From NCBI GenBank assembly GCA_023427825.1, contig JAEZAI010000009.1:1-5222 (forward strand): a stretch of 5,222 nt of DNA, in the 5' to 3' direction. This document shows positions 1-5,222 of this stretch, one piece after another (position 1 is the first letter of the stretch; each line of letters starts with the position of its first letter). Below the pieces are notes generated by a model, which saw only the letters and a program-made list of their open reading frames with translations, ran no database searches and was not told the DNA's origin. A program made the translations under genes and the position numbers. Source of the DNA: Actinomycetes bacterium (GTDB lineage Bacteria; Actinomycetota; Acidimicrobiia; Acidimicrobiales; Microtrichaceae).

Positions 1-191
1 GGCTCCAGGTGCTTCATCTCGCCCTGACCGGAGCCGAGCCGGACCATCTCCTTGAGGCGGGTGATCACCTCGAAGCGGTCGTTGCCGGCCACCCGCGCCA
101 CGACCATGTGGATGGAGTTCGTGGCGATGTCGATGGCGGCCAGCACCTCGGGGAACGGGGAGGCGGTGCTCGGCCCTGGGGGCGGGGCCAT
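1..191 (-). CDS. Ppx/GppA-family phosphatase, N-terminal part (cut by window edge)
   Basis: The minus-strand frame opens with ATG at 191 and runs out of the left edge after 63 codons. It reads [20 protein letters not shown], then DIATNS (residues 21-26), IHMVVARV and [20 protein letters not shown]. This is the start of the ASKHA-fold exopolyphosphatase/guanosine-pentaphosphate phosphatase family, whose members split polyphosphate to phosphate or convert pppGpp to ppGpp in the cytoplasm. The first strand plus phosphate-1 motif (usually D-[IL]-G-[ST]-N-S), the H-M segment and the K-E-M-V-R-L-G motif are all visible. The Pro/Ala/Ser-rich first 15 residues look like an unconserved extension. One oddity is that the usual Gly of the phosphate-1 motif is Ala23 here. 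The visible part cannot separate Ppx from GppA, so no symbol is given. The gene diverges from rsgA and lacks a Shine-Dalgarno sequence, which fits leaderless translation. The family call is firm; substrate is unknown. Confidence 0.9.
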   Translation of the reverse strand, partial: MAPPPGPSTASPFPEVLAAIDIATNSIHMVVARVAGNDRFEVITRLKEMVRLGSGQGEMKHLE

Positions 192-198
192 GGGCGCG

Positions 199-204
199 AG
201 TGTA
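199..204 (-). promoter_or_regulatory. Candidate -10 box for a leaderless phosphatase transcript
   Basis: On the minus strand TACACT (204 down to 199) matches the actinobacterial TANNNT -10 pattern and ends 7 nt before the ATG at 191. Transcription would then start on or next to the A of the start codon. No purine-rich ribosome-binding site lies between it and the ATG (the spacer is CGCGCCC). No good -35 hexamer is visible at 17-18 nt. Leaderless mRNAs are common in Actinobacteria; applying that here is inference. Confidence 0.45.
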
Positions 205-315
205 CGGCCGGGCCGCGGGACGCTCCCAGGGCGGGCCGGTTCGACGGGGGTGGTTCGCCCGTTGCGCAGCCGAGCCGGGCAGCGACGGTACGGGTGGGCA
301 GGACGATCGGTGCGC

Positions 316-319
316 GAGG
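316..319 (+). promoter_or_regulatory. Ribosome-binding site that sets the rsgA start
   Basis: GAGG at 316-319 lies 9 nt before GTG at 329 and 12 nt before a second in-frame GTG at 332. The same frame stays open back to a GTG at 200, but the added 43 residues do not resemble the RsgA N-terminus, and that upstream GTG overlaps the candidate -10 box of the divergent gene. I therefore place the start at 329. No in-frame ATG is available. No clear TANNNT promoter is seen on the plus strand between 192 and 328. Confidence 0.5.
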
Positions 320-328
320 CTGCCGGTC

Positions 329-1405
329 GTGGTGACCGCCGAGCGAGCCGACCCACCCGGATGGGACGAGGGGTGGACCGAGGCCTGGTCGACCGCGCGT
401 GCCGACGGCCACCTGCCCGACGGCACGGTCGCCGCACGCGTCGTGCGCATCGACAAGGGCGGCATCACCGCAGCGCGCTGGCCCGGTGACGACCACTTGG
501 TGATCGCCGCCAAGTCCGCCCGGCGCGTGGTGGTCGGCGACGTGGTCGCGCTCGACGCCGAGGCCGGGCGCATCGAGGCGATCCTCCCCCGCCGCACGGT
601 GTTCGAACGCCGGTCGCCGGGGGTGAGTCGGGGCCAGGTGCTCGGCGAGGCCCGCGCCGTCGCCGCCAACATGGACCACGTCCTGGTGCTGCAGCCGCTC
701 GACATCGGGCTGAACCCGCCCCGCCTGGCCCGCGAGCTGGTGCTGGCATGGGAGTCTGGTGCCCTGCCGATCGTGGTGCTGACCAAGACCGATCTGGTCG
801 ACGACGCGACGGTGGCTGCGGAGGTCGCCGAGGCCCGGCGTTGGGCCCCGGGCGTGGAGGTCCTCGCCATCTCCAAGCACCGGCCCGACTCGCTGCACCT
901 CCTGGACGGCGTCACCGGGCCGGAGCACGTCCTGGCGCTGCTCGGTGCGTCGGGCGCCGGGAAGTCGTCGCTCGCCAACGCGCTCGCGGGTCACGAGGTG
1001 CAGCTGACCGCCGAGGTCCGCGAGGGCGACCGCCGGGGCCGGCACACGACCACGGCGGGACAGATCGTCCCCCTGGCCGGCGGCGCGCTGCTGATCGACA
1101 CGCCGGGCATCCGCGGCGTGGGGCTGTGGGCGGCGGACGAGGGGCTGGAGCGCGCGTTCGACGACCTGGTGCCCTTCGCCGAGGAGTGCCGCTTCGTCGA
1201 CTGCCAGCACGGGAGCGAGCCGGGCTGCGGTGTGACGGCGGCCGTCGAGCGCGGCGACGTGGGCGCCGACCGGCTCGAGGTGTTCCACGAGCTGGTCGCC
1301 GAGCTCGAGTCGCTGGAGGCCGACCTGGAGGTGCGCGATCGCGACGCCGAGCGTCAGGCCAACCAGGTGGCCCGCCACAAGGCCCGCAGCCGCGACGAGC
1401 GCTGA
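329..1405 (+). CDS. rsgA: Ribosome small-subunit-dependent GTPase RsgA (YjeQ/YloQ family)
   Basis: From GTG 329 this is 358 residues, close to the usual 290-350. RsgA is a cytoplasmic GTPase that binds the 30S subunit late in its assembly and hydrolyses GTP to leave the mature particle. The N-terminal part (about 30-100) is the OB-fold-like region that contacts rRNA. The GTPase motifs occur in the circularly permuted order typical of the family: G4 TKTD (152-155), then the G5-like AISK, then the P-loop GASGAGKSS (206-214), the switch-I segment RRGRHTTT, and G3 DTPG (257-260). The C-terminal zinc site is complete: C287, C292, H294 and C300 in [15 protein letters not shown] charged helical tail rich in Glu, Arg and Lys follows. 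All catalytic elements look intact. The gene diverges from the phosphatase and converges on the IclR gene with 5 bp between stops. Only the exact start is uncertain (329 or 332). Confidence 0.95.
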   Translation: MVTAERADPPGWDEGWTEAWSTARADGHLPDGTVAARVVRIDKGGITAARWPGDDHLVIAAKSARRVVVGDVVALDAEAGRIEAILPRRTVFERRSPGVSRGQVLGEARAVAANMDHVLVLQPLDIGLNPPRLARELVLAWESGALPIVVLTKTDLVDDATVAAEVAEARRWAPGVEVLAISKHRPDSLHLLDGVTGPEHVLALLGASGAGKSSLANALAGHEVQLTAEVREGDRRGRHTTTAGQIVPLAGGALLIDTPGIRGVGLWAADEGLERAFDDLVPFAEECRFVDCQHGSEPGCGVTAAVERGDVGADRLEVFHELVAELESLEADLEVRDRDAERQANQVARHKARSRDER

Positions 1406-1410
1406 GCGGG

Positions 1411-2052
1411 TCAGAGGCGGGATTCGACGGCGCGGGCGGCGGCGACCACCGCCTCGCCGTGGCGGCGGCCGGGCGATCGACCCATCCGGTCGATGGGACC
1501 CGAGGCGCTGATCGCGGCGACCACCTCGCCGGCGCGCAGCACGGGCGCCGACACCGACGCCACGCCGGGCTCCCGCTCCTCGACCGTCTGCACCCAGCCC
1601 TGCGGGCCGGTCCCGCCGGTGAGCACCCGGCCGGCCGAACCCCGGTCCATGGGCAGCGCGGCGCCGATCGGCACGATCGTCCGCAGGCCGTGCGGCGACT
1701 CCAGCGCAGCGACGCACACCCGGTCGTCGCCGTCTCGCACGTAGAGCTGCACCGACTCGCCGGTCCGGTCCCGCAGCTCGGCCAGCGCGTCGCCGGCGGC
1801 GTCGGCGAGCGGGAACTGCTGGGCGGCCGTGCGACCGAGCGTGACCAGGTGCAGACCCAGGGCGAAGCGGCCGTCGCTCCCGCGGCGGAGCATCCCGTGC
1901 TCCTCGAGTCCCCCGGCCAGGCGGTGGGCGGTCGCCCTCGACGTACCCGTCCGCTGGGCCAGCTCGGCCAAGGTGCACGGCCCGTCGGCGGCCGCGGCGA
2001 GCAGCCAGCACGACTTGTCGAGCACCCCGACCCCGCTTACGATGTGTTCCAT
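1411..2052 (-). CDS. ndgR: IclR-family regulator of leucine biosynthesis (NdgR/LtbR type)
   Basis: The protein has 213 residues from ATG at 2052. The opening GVGVLDKS is characteristic of the NdgR (Streptomyces)/LtbR (Corynebacterium) group, known from those genera to sit divergently beside leuCD and control leucine and other amino-acid genes. A winged helix-turn-helix occupies about 9-67: [20 protein letters not shown] is the HTH, and GRFALG is the wing. The IclR effector domain follows, with [13 protein letters not shown] (97-109), [13 protein letters not shown] (132-144), [13 protein letters not shown] (159-171) and [10 protein letters not shown] (180-189). It is about 25 residues shorter than I recall for NdgR; the gap falls around 145-152, between GRVLT and GWVQT. 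The frame is open upstream to 2178, but that stretch overlaps leuC and crosses the operator, so the ATG at 2052 next to the conserved motif is preferred. The role (leuCD control plus autoregulation) is inferred from family, position and the palindrome. The name is by resemblance; ltbR would be equally fair. Confidence 0.9.
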   Translation of the reverse strand: MEHIVSGVGVLDKSCWLLAAAADGPCTLAELAQRTGTSRATAHRLAGGLEEHGMLRRGSDGRFALGLHLVTLGRTAAQQFPLADAAGDALAELRDRTGESVQLYVRDGDDRVCVAALESPHGLRTIVPIGAALPMDRGSAGRVLTGGTGPQGWVQTVEEREPGVASVSAPVLRAGEVVAAISASGPIDRMGRSPGRRHGEAVVAAARAVESRL

Positions 2053-2061
2053 CAATCGGGA

Positions 2062-2091
2062 ACTGTATCTCACTATATGAGATACGAACAA
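2062..2091 (-). promoter_or_regulatory. Candidate promoter of the IclR regulator gene
   Basis: On the minus strand TTGTTC (2091-2086) and TACAGT (2067-2062) are separated by 18 nt. The -10 fits TANNNT; the -35 keeps the TTG of TTGACA. Transcription would start near 2054-2055, giving almost no leader before ATG 2052, where no Shine-Dalgarno sequence is seen. A second -10-like hexamer, TATAGT (2077-2072), would give a leader of about 12 nt. In either case the palindrome at 2065-2085 covers the promoter, as expected for autoregulation. Confidence 0.4.
2065..2085. promoter_or_regulatory. Probable operator for the IclR regulator (8-5-8 inverted repeat)
   Basis: GTATCTCA (2065-2072) is followed by spacer CTATA and then TGAGATAC (2078-2085), a perfect 8-bp inverted repeat. 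It is the most A+T-rich spot in a very G+C-rich window, which makes chance formation unlikely. It lies 12 nt before the IclR start codon and 56 nt before that of leuC, in the only gap shared by the two genes. Dimeric IclR regulators bind such palindromes. The leuC promoter probably overlaps it too, but I could not fix its -10 and -35. Binding is inferred, not shown. Confidence 0.75.
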
Positions 2092-2131
2092 CCGGCGACG
2101 ATCTCCCCGGAACCGCTCTCCCAGTCCATCC

Positions 2132-2136
2132 AGGAG
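2132..2136 (+). promoter_or_regulatory. Ribosome-binding site of leuC
   Basis: AGGAG ends 5 nt before the ATG at 2142. The 56-nt stretch between the palindrome and leuC contains no ATG and no run of Leu codons, so I see no leader-peptide attenuator. Confidence 0.7.
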
Positions 2137-2141
2137 TCCAG

Positions 2142-3572
2142 ATGACGAACGCAGCAGCGCCTCAGCCCTCGACGGCACGGACGCTGGCCGAGAAGGTGTG
2201 GGACCGCCACGTGGTCCGCTCCGCGGACGGCGAGCCCGACCTCCTCTACATCGACCTCCACCTCGTCCACGAGGTCACCTCGCCGCAGGCGTTCGACGGC
2301 CTCCGCATGGCCGGTCGCACCGTCCGCCGGCCCGACCTGACCGTGGCCACCGAGGACCACAACGTCCCCACCCAGGACATCGACGTCCCGATCGCGGATC
2401 CGGTCTCCCGCAAGCAGGTCGACACCCTCCGCGCCAACACCGCGGAGTTCGACATCGTCGAGTTCCCCATGGGCTCCGCCGAGCAGGGCATCGTCCACAT
2501 CATCGGGCCGGAGCAGGGCCGCACCCTGCCGGGCATGACGATCGTGTGCGGCGACTCGCACACCTCCACCCACGGCGCGTTCGGTGCGCTGGCGTTCGGC
2601 ATCGGCACCTCCGAGGTGGAGCACGTGCTCGCCACCCAGACGCTCCCCCAGGCCAAGCCCAAGACCTTGGCGGTCAACGTCGAGGGCGAGCTGCGTCCGG
2701 GTGTCACCGCCAAGGACGTGATCCTCGCCATCCTCGGCGAGCTCGGCACCTCGGGCGGCATCGGCTACATCGCCGAGTACCGCGGCTCGGCCATCCGGTC
2801 GCTCTCCATGGAGGGCCGCATGACCGTGTGCAACATGTCGATCGAGGCCGGCGCCAAGGCCGGGCTCATCGCTCCCGACGAGGTCACCTTCGAGTACCTG
2901 AAGGGCCGGGCCCACGCCCCCAAGGGCGAGCTGTGGGACCAGGCGGTCGAGGACTGGAAGACGCTGGTCACCGACGAGGGCGCCACGTTCGACAAGGAGA
3001 TCTTCCTCGACGCGGCGGACATCGAGCCGTTCGTCTCCTGGGGCACGAACCCGGGCCAGGTCATCCCGCTGTCGGGCTCGATCCCATCGCCCGACGACTT
3101 CGACGACCAGGTCCTGCACGACGCCGCCGAGCGCGCCCTCGAGTACATGGACCTGCAGGCCGGCACGCCGTTCCGCGAGGTCGCGGTGGACACGATCTTC
3201 ATCGGGTCCTGCACCAACGGACGCAGCGAGGACCTGCGGGCCGCCGCCGCCGTGGCCGAGGGCCGCAAGGTGGCCGACGGCGTCCGCACGCTCGTCGTTC
3301 CCGGGTCGCACGCCGTGAAGGCGCAGGCCGAGGCCGAGGGGCTCGACCGCATCTTCCTGGAGGCCGGCTTCGACTGGCGCGAGCCCGGCTGCTCCATGTG
3401 CCTGGCGATGAACCCCGACAAGCTCGCTCCGGGCGAGCGATCGGCGTCCACGTCGAACCGCAACTTCGAGGGGCGGCAGGGACGGGGCGGACGCACGCAC
3501 CTGGTGTCGCCGGCCGTCGCCGCCGCCACCGCCGTCGCCGGCCACTTCGCCGCCCCGGCCGACCTGGACTGA
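2142..3572 (+). CDS. leuC: 3-isopropylmalate dehydratase large subunit LeuC
   Basis: This 476-residue protein is normal length for LeuC. With LeuD it forms the cytoplasmic isopropylmalate isomerase that converts 2-isopropylmalate to 3-isopropylmalate through an aconitase-type dehydration/rehydration, the second committed step of leucine synthesis. The N-terminus [12 protein letters not shown] and [18 protein letters not shown] are family hallmarks, as are DSHTSTHG (138-145) and the following [19 protein letters not shown]. The three [4Fe-4S] cysteines are present: C357 in FIGSCTNGR, and C417 and C420 in CSMC, with the 60- and 3-residue spacing seen in E. coli LeuC. No truncation or missing key residue is visible. 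The ATG at 2142 has a good ribosome-binding site. leuD follows after 32 nt on the same strand, so the two are almost certainly co-transcribed. Control by the divergent IclR protein via the 2065-2085 palindrome is likely. Confidence 0.98.
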   Translation: MTNAAAPQPSTARTLAEKVWDRHVVRSADGEPDLLYIDLHLVHEVTSPQAFDGLRMAGRTVRRPDLTVATEDHNVPTQDIDVPIADPVSRKQVDTLRANTAEFDIVEFPMGSAEQGIVHIIGPEQGRTLPGMTIVCGDSHTSTHGAFGALAFGIGTSEVEHVLATQTLPQAKPKTLAVNVEGELRPGVTAKDVILAILGELGTSGGIGYIAEYRGSAIRSLSMEGRMTVCNMSIEAGAKAGLIAPDEVTFEYLKGRAHAPKGELWDQAVEDWKTLVTDEGATFDKEIFLDAADIEPFVSWGTNPGQVIPLSGSIPSPDDFDDQVLHDAAERALEYMDLQAGTPFREVAVDTIFIGSCTNGRSEDLRAAAAVAEGRKVADGVRTLVVPGSHAVKAQAEAEGLDRIFLEAGFDWREPGCSMCLAMNPDKLAPGERSASTSNRNFEGRQGRGGRTHLVSPAVAAATAVAGHFAAPADLD

Positions 3573-3586
3573 CCGAGCGCCAGACC

Positions 3587-3596
3587 GAGAGAGAGA
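3587..3596 (+). promoter_or_regulatory. Ribosome-binding site of leuD (GA repeat)
   Basis: A run of five GA dinucleotides (3587-3596) ends 8 nt before ATG 3605. It lacks a clean AGGAGG but contains repeated GAGAG that can pair partly with the 16S rRNA tail. It supports 3605 as the true leuD start even though the same frame is open far upstream through leuC. Confidence 0.55.
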
Positions 3597-3604
3597 CCAC
3601 CGAC

Positions 3605-4198
3605 ATGGACGCAGTTCGCATCATCACCGGCACCGCGGTCCCGCTCGACCGCTCCGACGTCGACACCGACCAGATCATCCCCTCCGACTGGCTCAAGCAG
3701 GTCGAGCGCACCGGCTTCGACAAGGGCCTGTTCTCCGAGTGGCGCGACGATCGGGACTTCGTGCTGAACCAGGAGGCCTACCAGGGCGCGGACATCCTGA
3801 TCGCAGGCCCCAACTTCGGCACCGGCTCGAGCCGTGAGCACGCGGTGTGGGCGATCCAGCAGTACGGGTTCGCCGCGGTCATCTCGCCCCGCTTCGGCGA
3901 CATCTTCCGCAACAACTCCACCAAGAACGGCCTGGTGCCGGTGCAGGTGTCGGAGGAGGTCGGCCGCCGTCTGCTCGACGCGGTCGTCGAGGACCCCGCG
4001 CTGCAGCTGTCGATCGACATCGAGCGGAAGATCCTCGAGGTGCCGTCGCTCGACCTGTCGGTCGAGTTCCCCCTCGACGACTCGGTCCAGCACCGCTTCC
4101 TCAACGGCCTCGACGACATCGGCCTGACGCTGCAGCACGAGGCCGAGATCACGGCGTTCGAGTCGGAGCGGCCCGCCTGGATGCCCGTCGTCAACTGA
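3605..4198 (+). CDS. leuD: 3-isopropylmalate dehydratase small subunit LeuD
   Basis: This 197-residue protein is typical of bacterial LeuD (about 195-205). It supplies the swivelling aconitase-C-type domain that completes the active site of the LeuC/LeuD heterodimer. Visible family features are the N-terminal ITGTAVPLDRSDVDTDQIIP with SDWLK (substrate-specificity region), the swivel-domain motif GPNFGTGSSREHAVWAI starting at residue 68 with the conserved S75-S76-R77-E78-H79, SPRFGDIFRNN, and NNSTKNGLVPV (103-113). The C-terminal RPAWMPVV is also usual for the family. The frame is open upstream across leuC, but homology begins at MDAVRIITG and a GA-rich ribosome-binding site precedes it. It is second in the leuCD operon and translated from its own site 32 nt after the leuC stop. 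The gene looks intact. Confidence 0.98.
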   Translation: MDAVRIITGTAVPLDRSDVDTDQIIPSDWLKQVERTGFDKGLFSEWRDDRDFVLNQEAYQGADILIAGPNFGTGSSREHAVWAIQQYGFAAVISPRFGDIFRNNSTKNGLVPVQVSEEVGRRLLDAVVEDPALQLSIDIERKILEVPSLDLSVEFPLDDSVQHRFLNGLDDIGLTLQHEAEITAFESERPAWMPVVN

Positions 4199-4242
4199 TC
4201 CCGGGAACCGGACCGGCGCCGCCGTCGTCACATCCTCCGAAG

Positions 4243-4256
4243 CGCCCCCCGGGGCG
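4243..4256 (+). terminator. Weak GC hairpin after leuD, possible terminator
   Basis: CGCCC (4243-4247) can pair with GGGCG (4252-4256) across a 4-nt loop in the 83-bp gap between leuD and the lipoprotein gene. No T-tract follows, so it is at best a poor intrinsic terminator, and readthrough into the lipoprotein gene is possible. In sequence this rich in G and C such short stems arise by chance. Confidence 0.2.
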
Positions 4257-4270
4257 GGATGGATCGTGAC

Positions 4271-4279
4271 GAGGAGGAG
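4271..4279 (+). promoter_or_regulatory. Strong ribosome-binding site of the lipoprotein gene
   Basis: GAGGAGGAG ends 2 nt before ATG 4282, and its AGGAGG core (4272-4277) ends 4 nt before it. It is the best Shine-Dalgarno match in the window and fixes the start that places a signal peptide at the N-terminus. No TANNNT promoter is visible in 4199-4270. Confidence 0.7.
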
Positions 4280-4281
4280 CC

Positions 4282-5222
4282 ATGCGGGTCGGGAACGGCA
4301 CCGGAGGGAACACCGAGCGGGTTCGGCGTCGAAGGGTCGTCGCCCTGGTGGCGGCGCTCGCCGCGCTCGCGCTGCTGTCGGGCTGCACGCAGGACCCCGA
4401 GCCGGGCGCGCAGGCGCTGCCGAGCAGGATCGAGCTGGCCGACGTCCGGCTGGTCCGCGCCGACGACTGCGACGTGCTCGTCGAGGTCGCCGAGGAGCGG
4501 GACGCGGCGCTGCGGCGCCAGCGGGAGCGGGCCGAGGAGCTCATCGACGTCTCCGGCGCCATGGAGGACTCGGGAGCTGGGGTCGACGGCGCCATGCCGT
4601 CCTCCGCCGAGGGCGCCGCGTCGGCCGGTGACGCGCCGGCGCCCACGGTGGTGCCGACCCCGTCCGACGACGCGGTGCGCTCGCCGGCGAACATGGACCC
4701 GGCGAACAGGGATGCGGCCCAGAGCCGGGCCTCGGCACCGGCGGACGAGACGACCGGCGGCACCGTGATCGCCGGCACCAACAACCAGGAGCAGGGCGTC
4801 GACGAGGGCGACCTGGTCAAGACCGACGGCCGTCGCCTGGTGACGCTGTCGTCCGACGGCGTCCTGCGGGTGGTCGTGCTCGACGACGAGCCGGCGATCG
4901 ACGCCGAGCTCCCGATCCTGCCGGTCAGTAGCTCTTTCGGCGGCCAGCAGGGCGAGCTGCTGCTCCGCGGTGACGAGCTCGTGGCGGTCGCCGGGCTCTG
5001 GGACTCGGGCAACCCGGTCACCCACATCGTCCGGGTCGACCTGTCCGACGCCGCCGCGCCCCGCGTGGTGGAGCAGGTGCGGGTCGCTGGCGGGCCCGTC
5101 GCCACCCGCATGGTCGACGGCCGCATCCGGATCGTGCTGCGACCGCAGCTCGGCGGTCCGATCGTCGAGCCGATGCCGACGCCCGTCGAGCCGCCGACCG
5201 AGACGACGGTCCCGGCCACGAG
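4282..5222 (+). CDS. Secreted beta-propeller domain lipoprotein, N-terminal part (cut by window edge)
   Basis: An open frame of 313 codons runs from ATG 4282 off the right edge with no stop. Residues 13-34 form a lipoprotein signal peptide: RVRRRR, a hydrophobic Val/Ala/Leu stretch, and lipobox LLSGC with Cys35 as the predicted lipidation site. The mature protein should be anchored outside the membrane. Residues 62-90 (second Cys at 63, then a charged Glu/Arg helix) resemble the start of secreted beta-propeller proteins. An Ala/Pro/Ser/Asp-rich, probably disordered linker covers about 90-164. The family signature follows: GTNNQEQGVDEGDLVKTDG (165-183), usually VDEADIVKTDG, with Gly176 in place of the common Ala. 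This matches the Pfam family of secreted proteins with a C-terminal beta-propeller (Beta_propel). Propeller-like strands follow (RLVTLSSDGVLRVVVLDD, ELLLRGDELVAVAG). A Pro/Thr/Glu-rich stretch begins near 294. Molecular function is unknown for the family. A short patch of rare codons (AGT, TCT) occurs at 216-218. Confidence 0.85.
   Translation, partial: MRVGNGTGGNTERVRRRRVVALVAALAALALLSGCTQDPEPGAQALPSRIELADVRLVRADDCDVLVEVAEERDAALRRQRERAEELIDVSGAMEDSGAGVDGAMPSSAEGAASAGDAPAPTVVPTPSDDAVRSPANMDPANRDAAQSRASAPADETTGGTVIAGTNNQEQGVDEGDLVKTDGRRLVTLSSDGVLRVVVLDDEPAIDAELPILPVSSSFGGQQGELLLRGDELVAVAGLWDSGNPVTHIVRVDLSDAAAPRVVEQVRVAGGPVATRMVDGRIRIVLRPQLGGPIVEPMPTPVEPPTETTVPAT

Noticed and set aside
200..328. 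N-terminal extension of RsgA from GTG 200
   Set aside because: The 43 added residues do not look like RsgA, no ribosome-binding site precedes that GTG, and it overlaps the candidate promoter of the divergent gene.
65..2011. A 648-codon open frame on the minus strand
   Set aside because: It runs antisense to rsgA and in a wrong frame over the phosphatase and IclR genes. Its product is low-complexity Arg/Ala/Gly/Pro-rich sequence, typical of shadow frames in G+C-rich DNA.
2086..2141. Leader peptide or attenuator before leuC
   Set aside because: There is no start codon, no run of leucine codons and no terminator/antiterminator hairpin in these 56 nt.
2053..2178. 42-residue N-terminal extension of the IclR protein from 2178
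   Set aside because: It would overlap leuC and translate through the operator. Family homology starts just after the ATG at 2052.
2198..3604. Open frame overlapping leuC that continues in phase into leuD, suggesting a long LeuD fusion
   Set aside because: The upstream part is an Arg/Gly/His/Pro-rich shadow of leuC. LeuD homology starts exactly at ATG 3605, which has its own ribosome-binding site.
2073..4231. Long minus-strand frames opposite leuC and leuD (up to about 490 codons)
   Set aside because: They are antisense to highly conserved genes, lack recognisable domains, and show compositional bias expected from the complementary strand.
4191..5219. A 342-codon Ser/Thr-rich frame on the minus strand
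   Set aside because: It is antisense to the lipoprotein gene, which has a ribosome-binding site, lipobox and family signature. The Ser/Thr bias mirrors the Asp/Gly/Ala codons of the sense strand.
1..5222. Mobile elements, CRISPR, tRNA/rRNA, riboswitches or defence genes
   Set aside because: No transposase or integrase motifs, no terminal or direct repeats, no spaced repeats and no tRNA-like cloverleaf were seen. Genes account for nearly all of the window and the largest gap is 137 bp.

Overview
This is a G+C-rich window (about 70% by eye) from an actinobacterial chromosome. The evidence is the strong third-position G/C bias, TGA at all four visible stops, actinobacterial-type LeuC/LeuD sequences, and an NdgR/LtbR-type IclR regulator divergent from leuCD. 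The Ppx/GppA-RsgA pair and the beta-propeller lipoprotein would suit Acidimicrobiia or a relative, but that placement is only a guess.

Layout, left to right. Bases 1-191 (minus) hold the first 63 codons of a Ppx/GppA-family phosphatase that runs off the left edge. After a divergent gap, rsgA (329-1405, plus) encodes a circularly permuted ribosome-assembly GTPase. It converges, with only 5 bp between stop codons, on an IclR-family regulator (1411-2052, minus). An 89-bp divergent gap carries a strong 8+5+8 inverted repeat at 2065-2085. Then come leuC (2142-3572) and leuD (3605-4198), the two subunits of 3-isopropylmalate dehydratase, 32 bp apart and clearly one operon. After 83 bp, a lipoprotein gene with a secreted beta-propeller domain (4282 onward) runs off the right edge.

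How the genes work together. The regulator, the palindrome and leuCD form a leucine-biosynthesis control unit. The IclR protein probably binds the palindrome and controls both leuCD and its own gene, because the palindrome fills the spacer of its best candidate promoter. The phosphatase (polyphosphate or ppGpp metabolism) and RsgA (30S maturation, a (p)ppGpp-sensitive GTPase in other bacteria) share an upstream region but have no direct mechanistic link visible here. The lipoprotein appears unrelated to leucine synthesis.

I see no mobile element, CRISPR array, tRNA, rRNA or defence cassette, and nothing that amounts to a new system. The points most worth a second look are the operator/promoter architecture, the shortened effector domain of the IclR protein, a Gly-to-Ala change in the phosphate-binding motif of the phosphatase, a probable leaderless start for that gene, and the lipoprotein.
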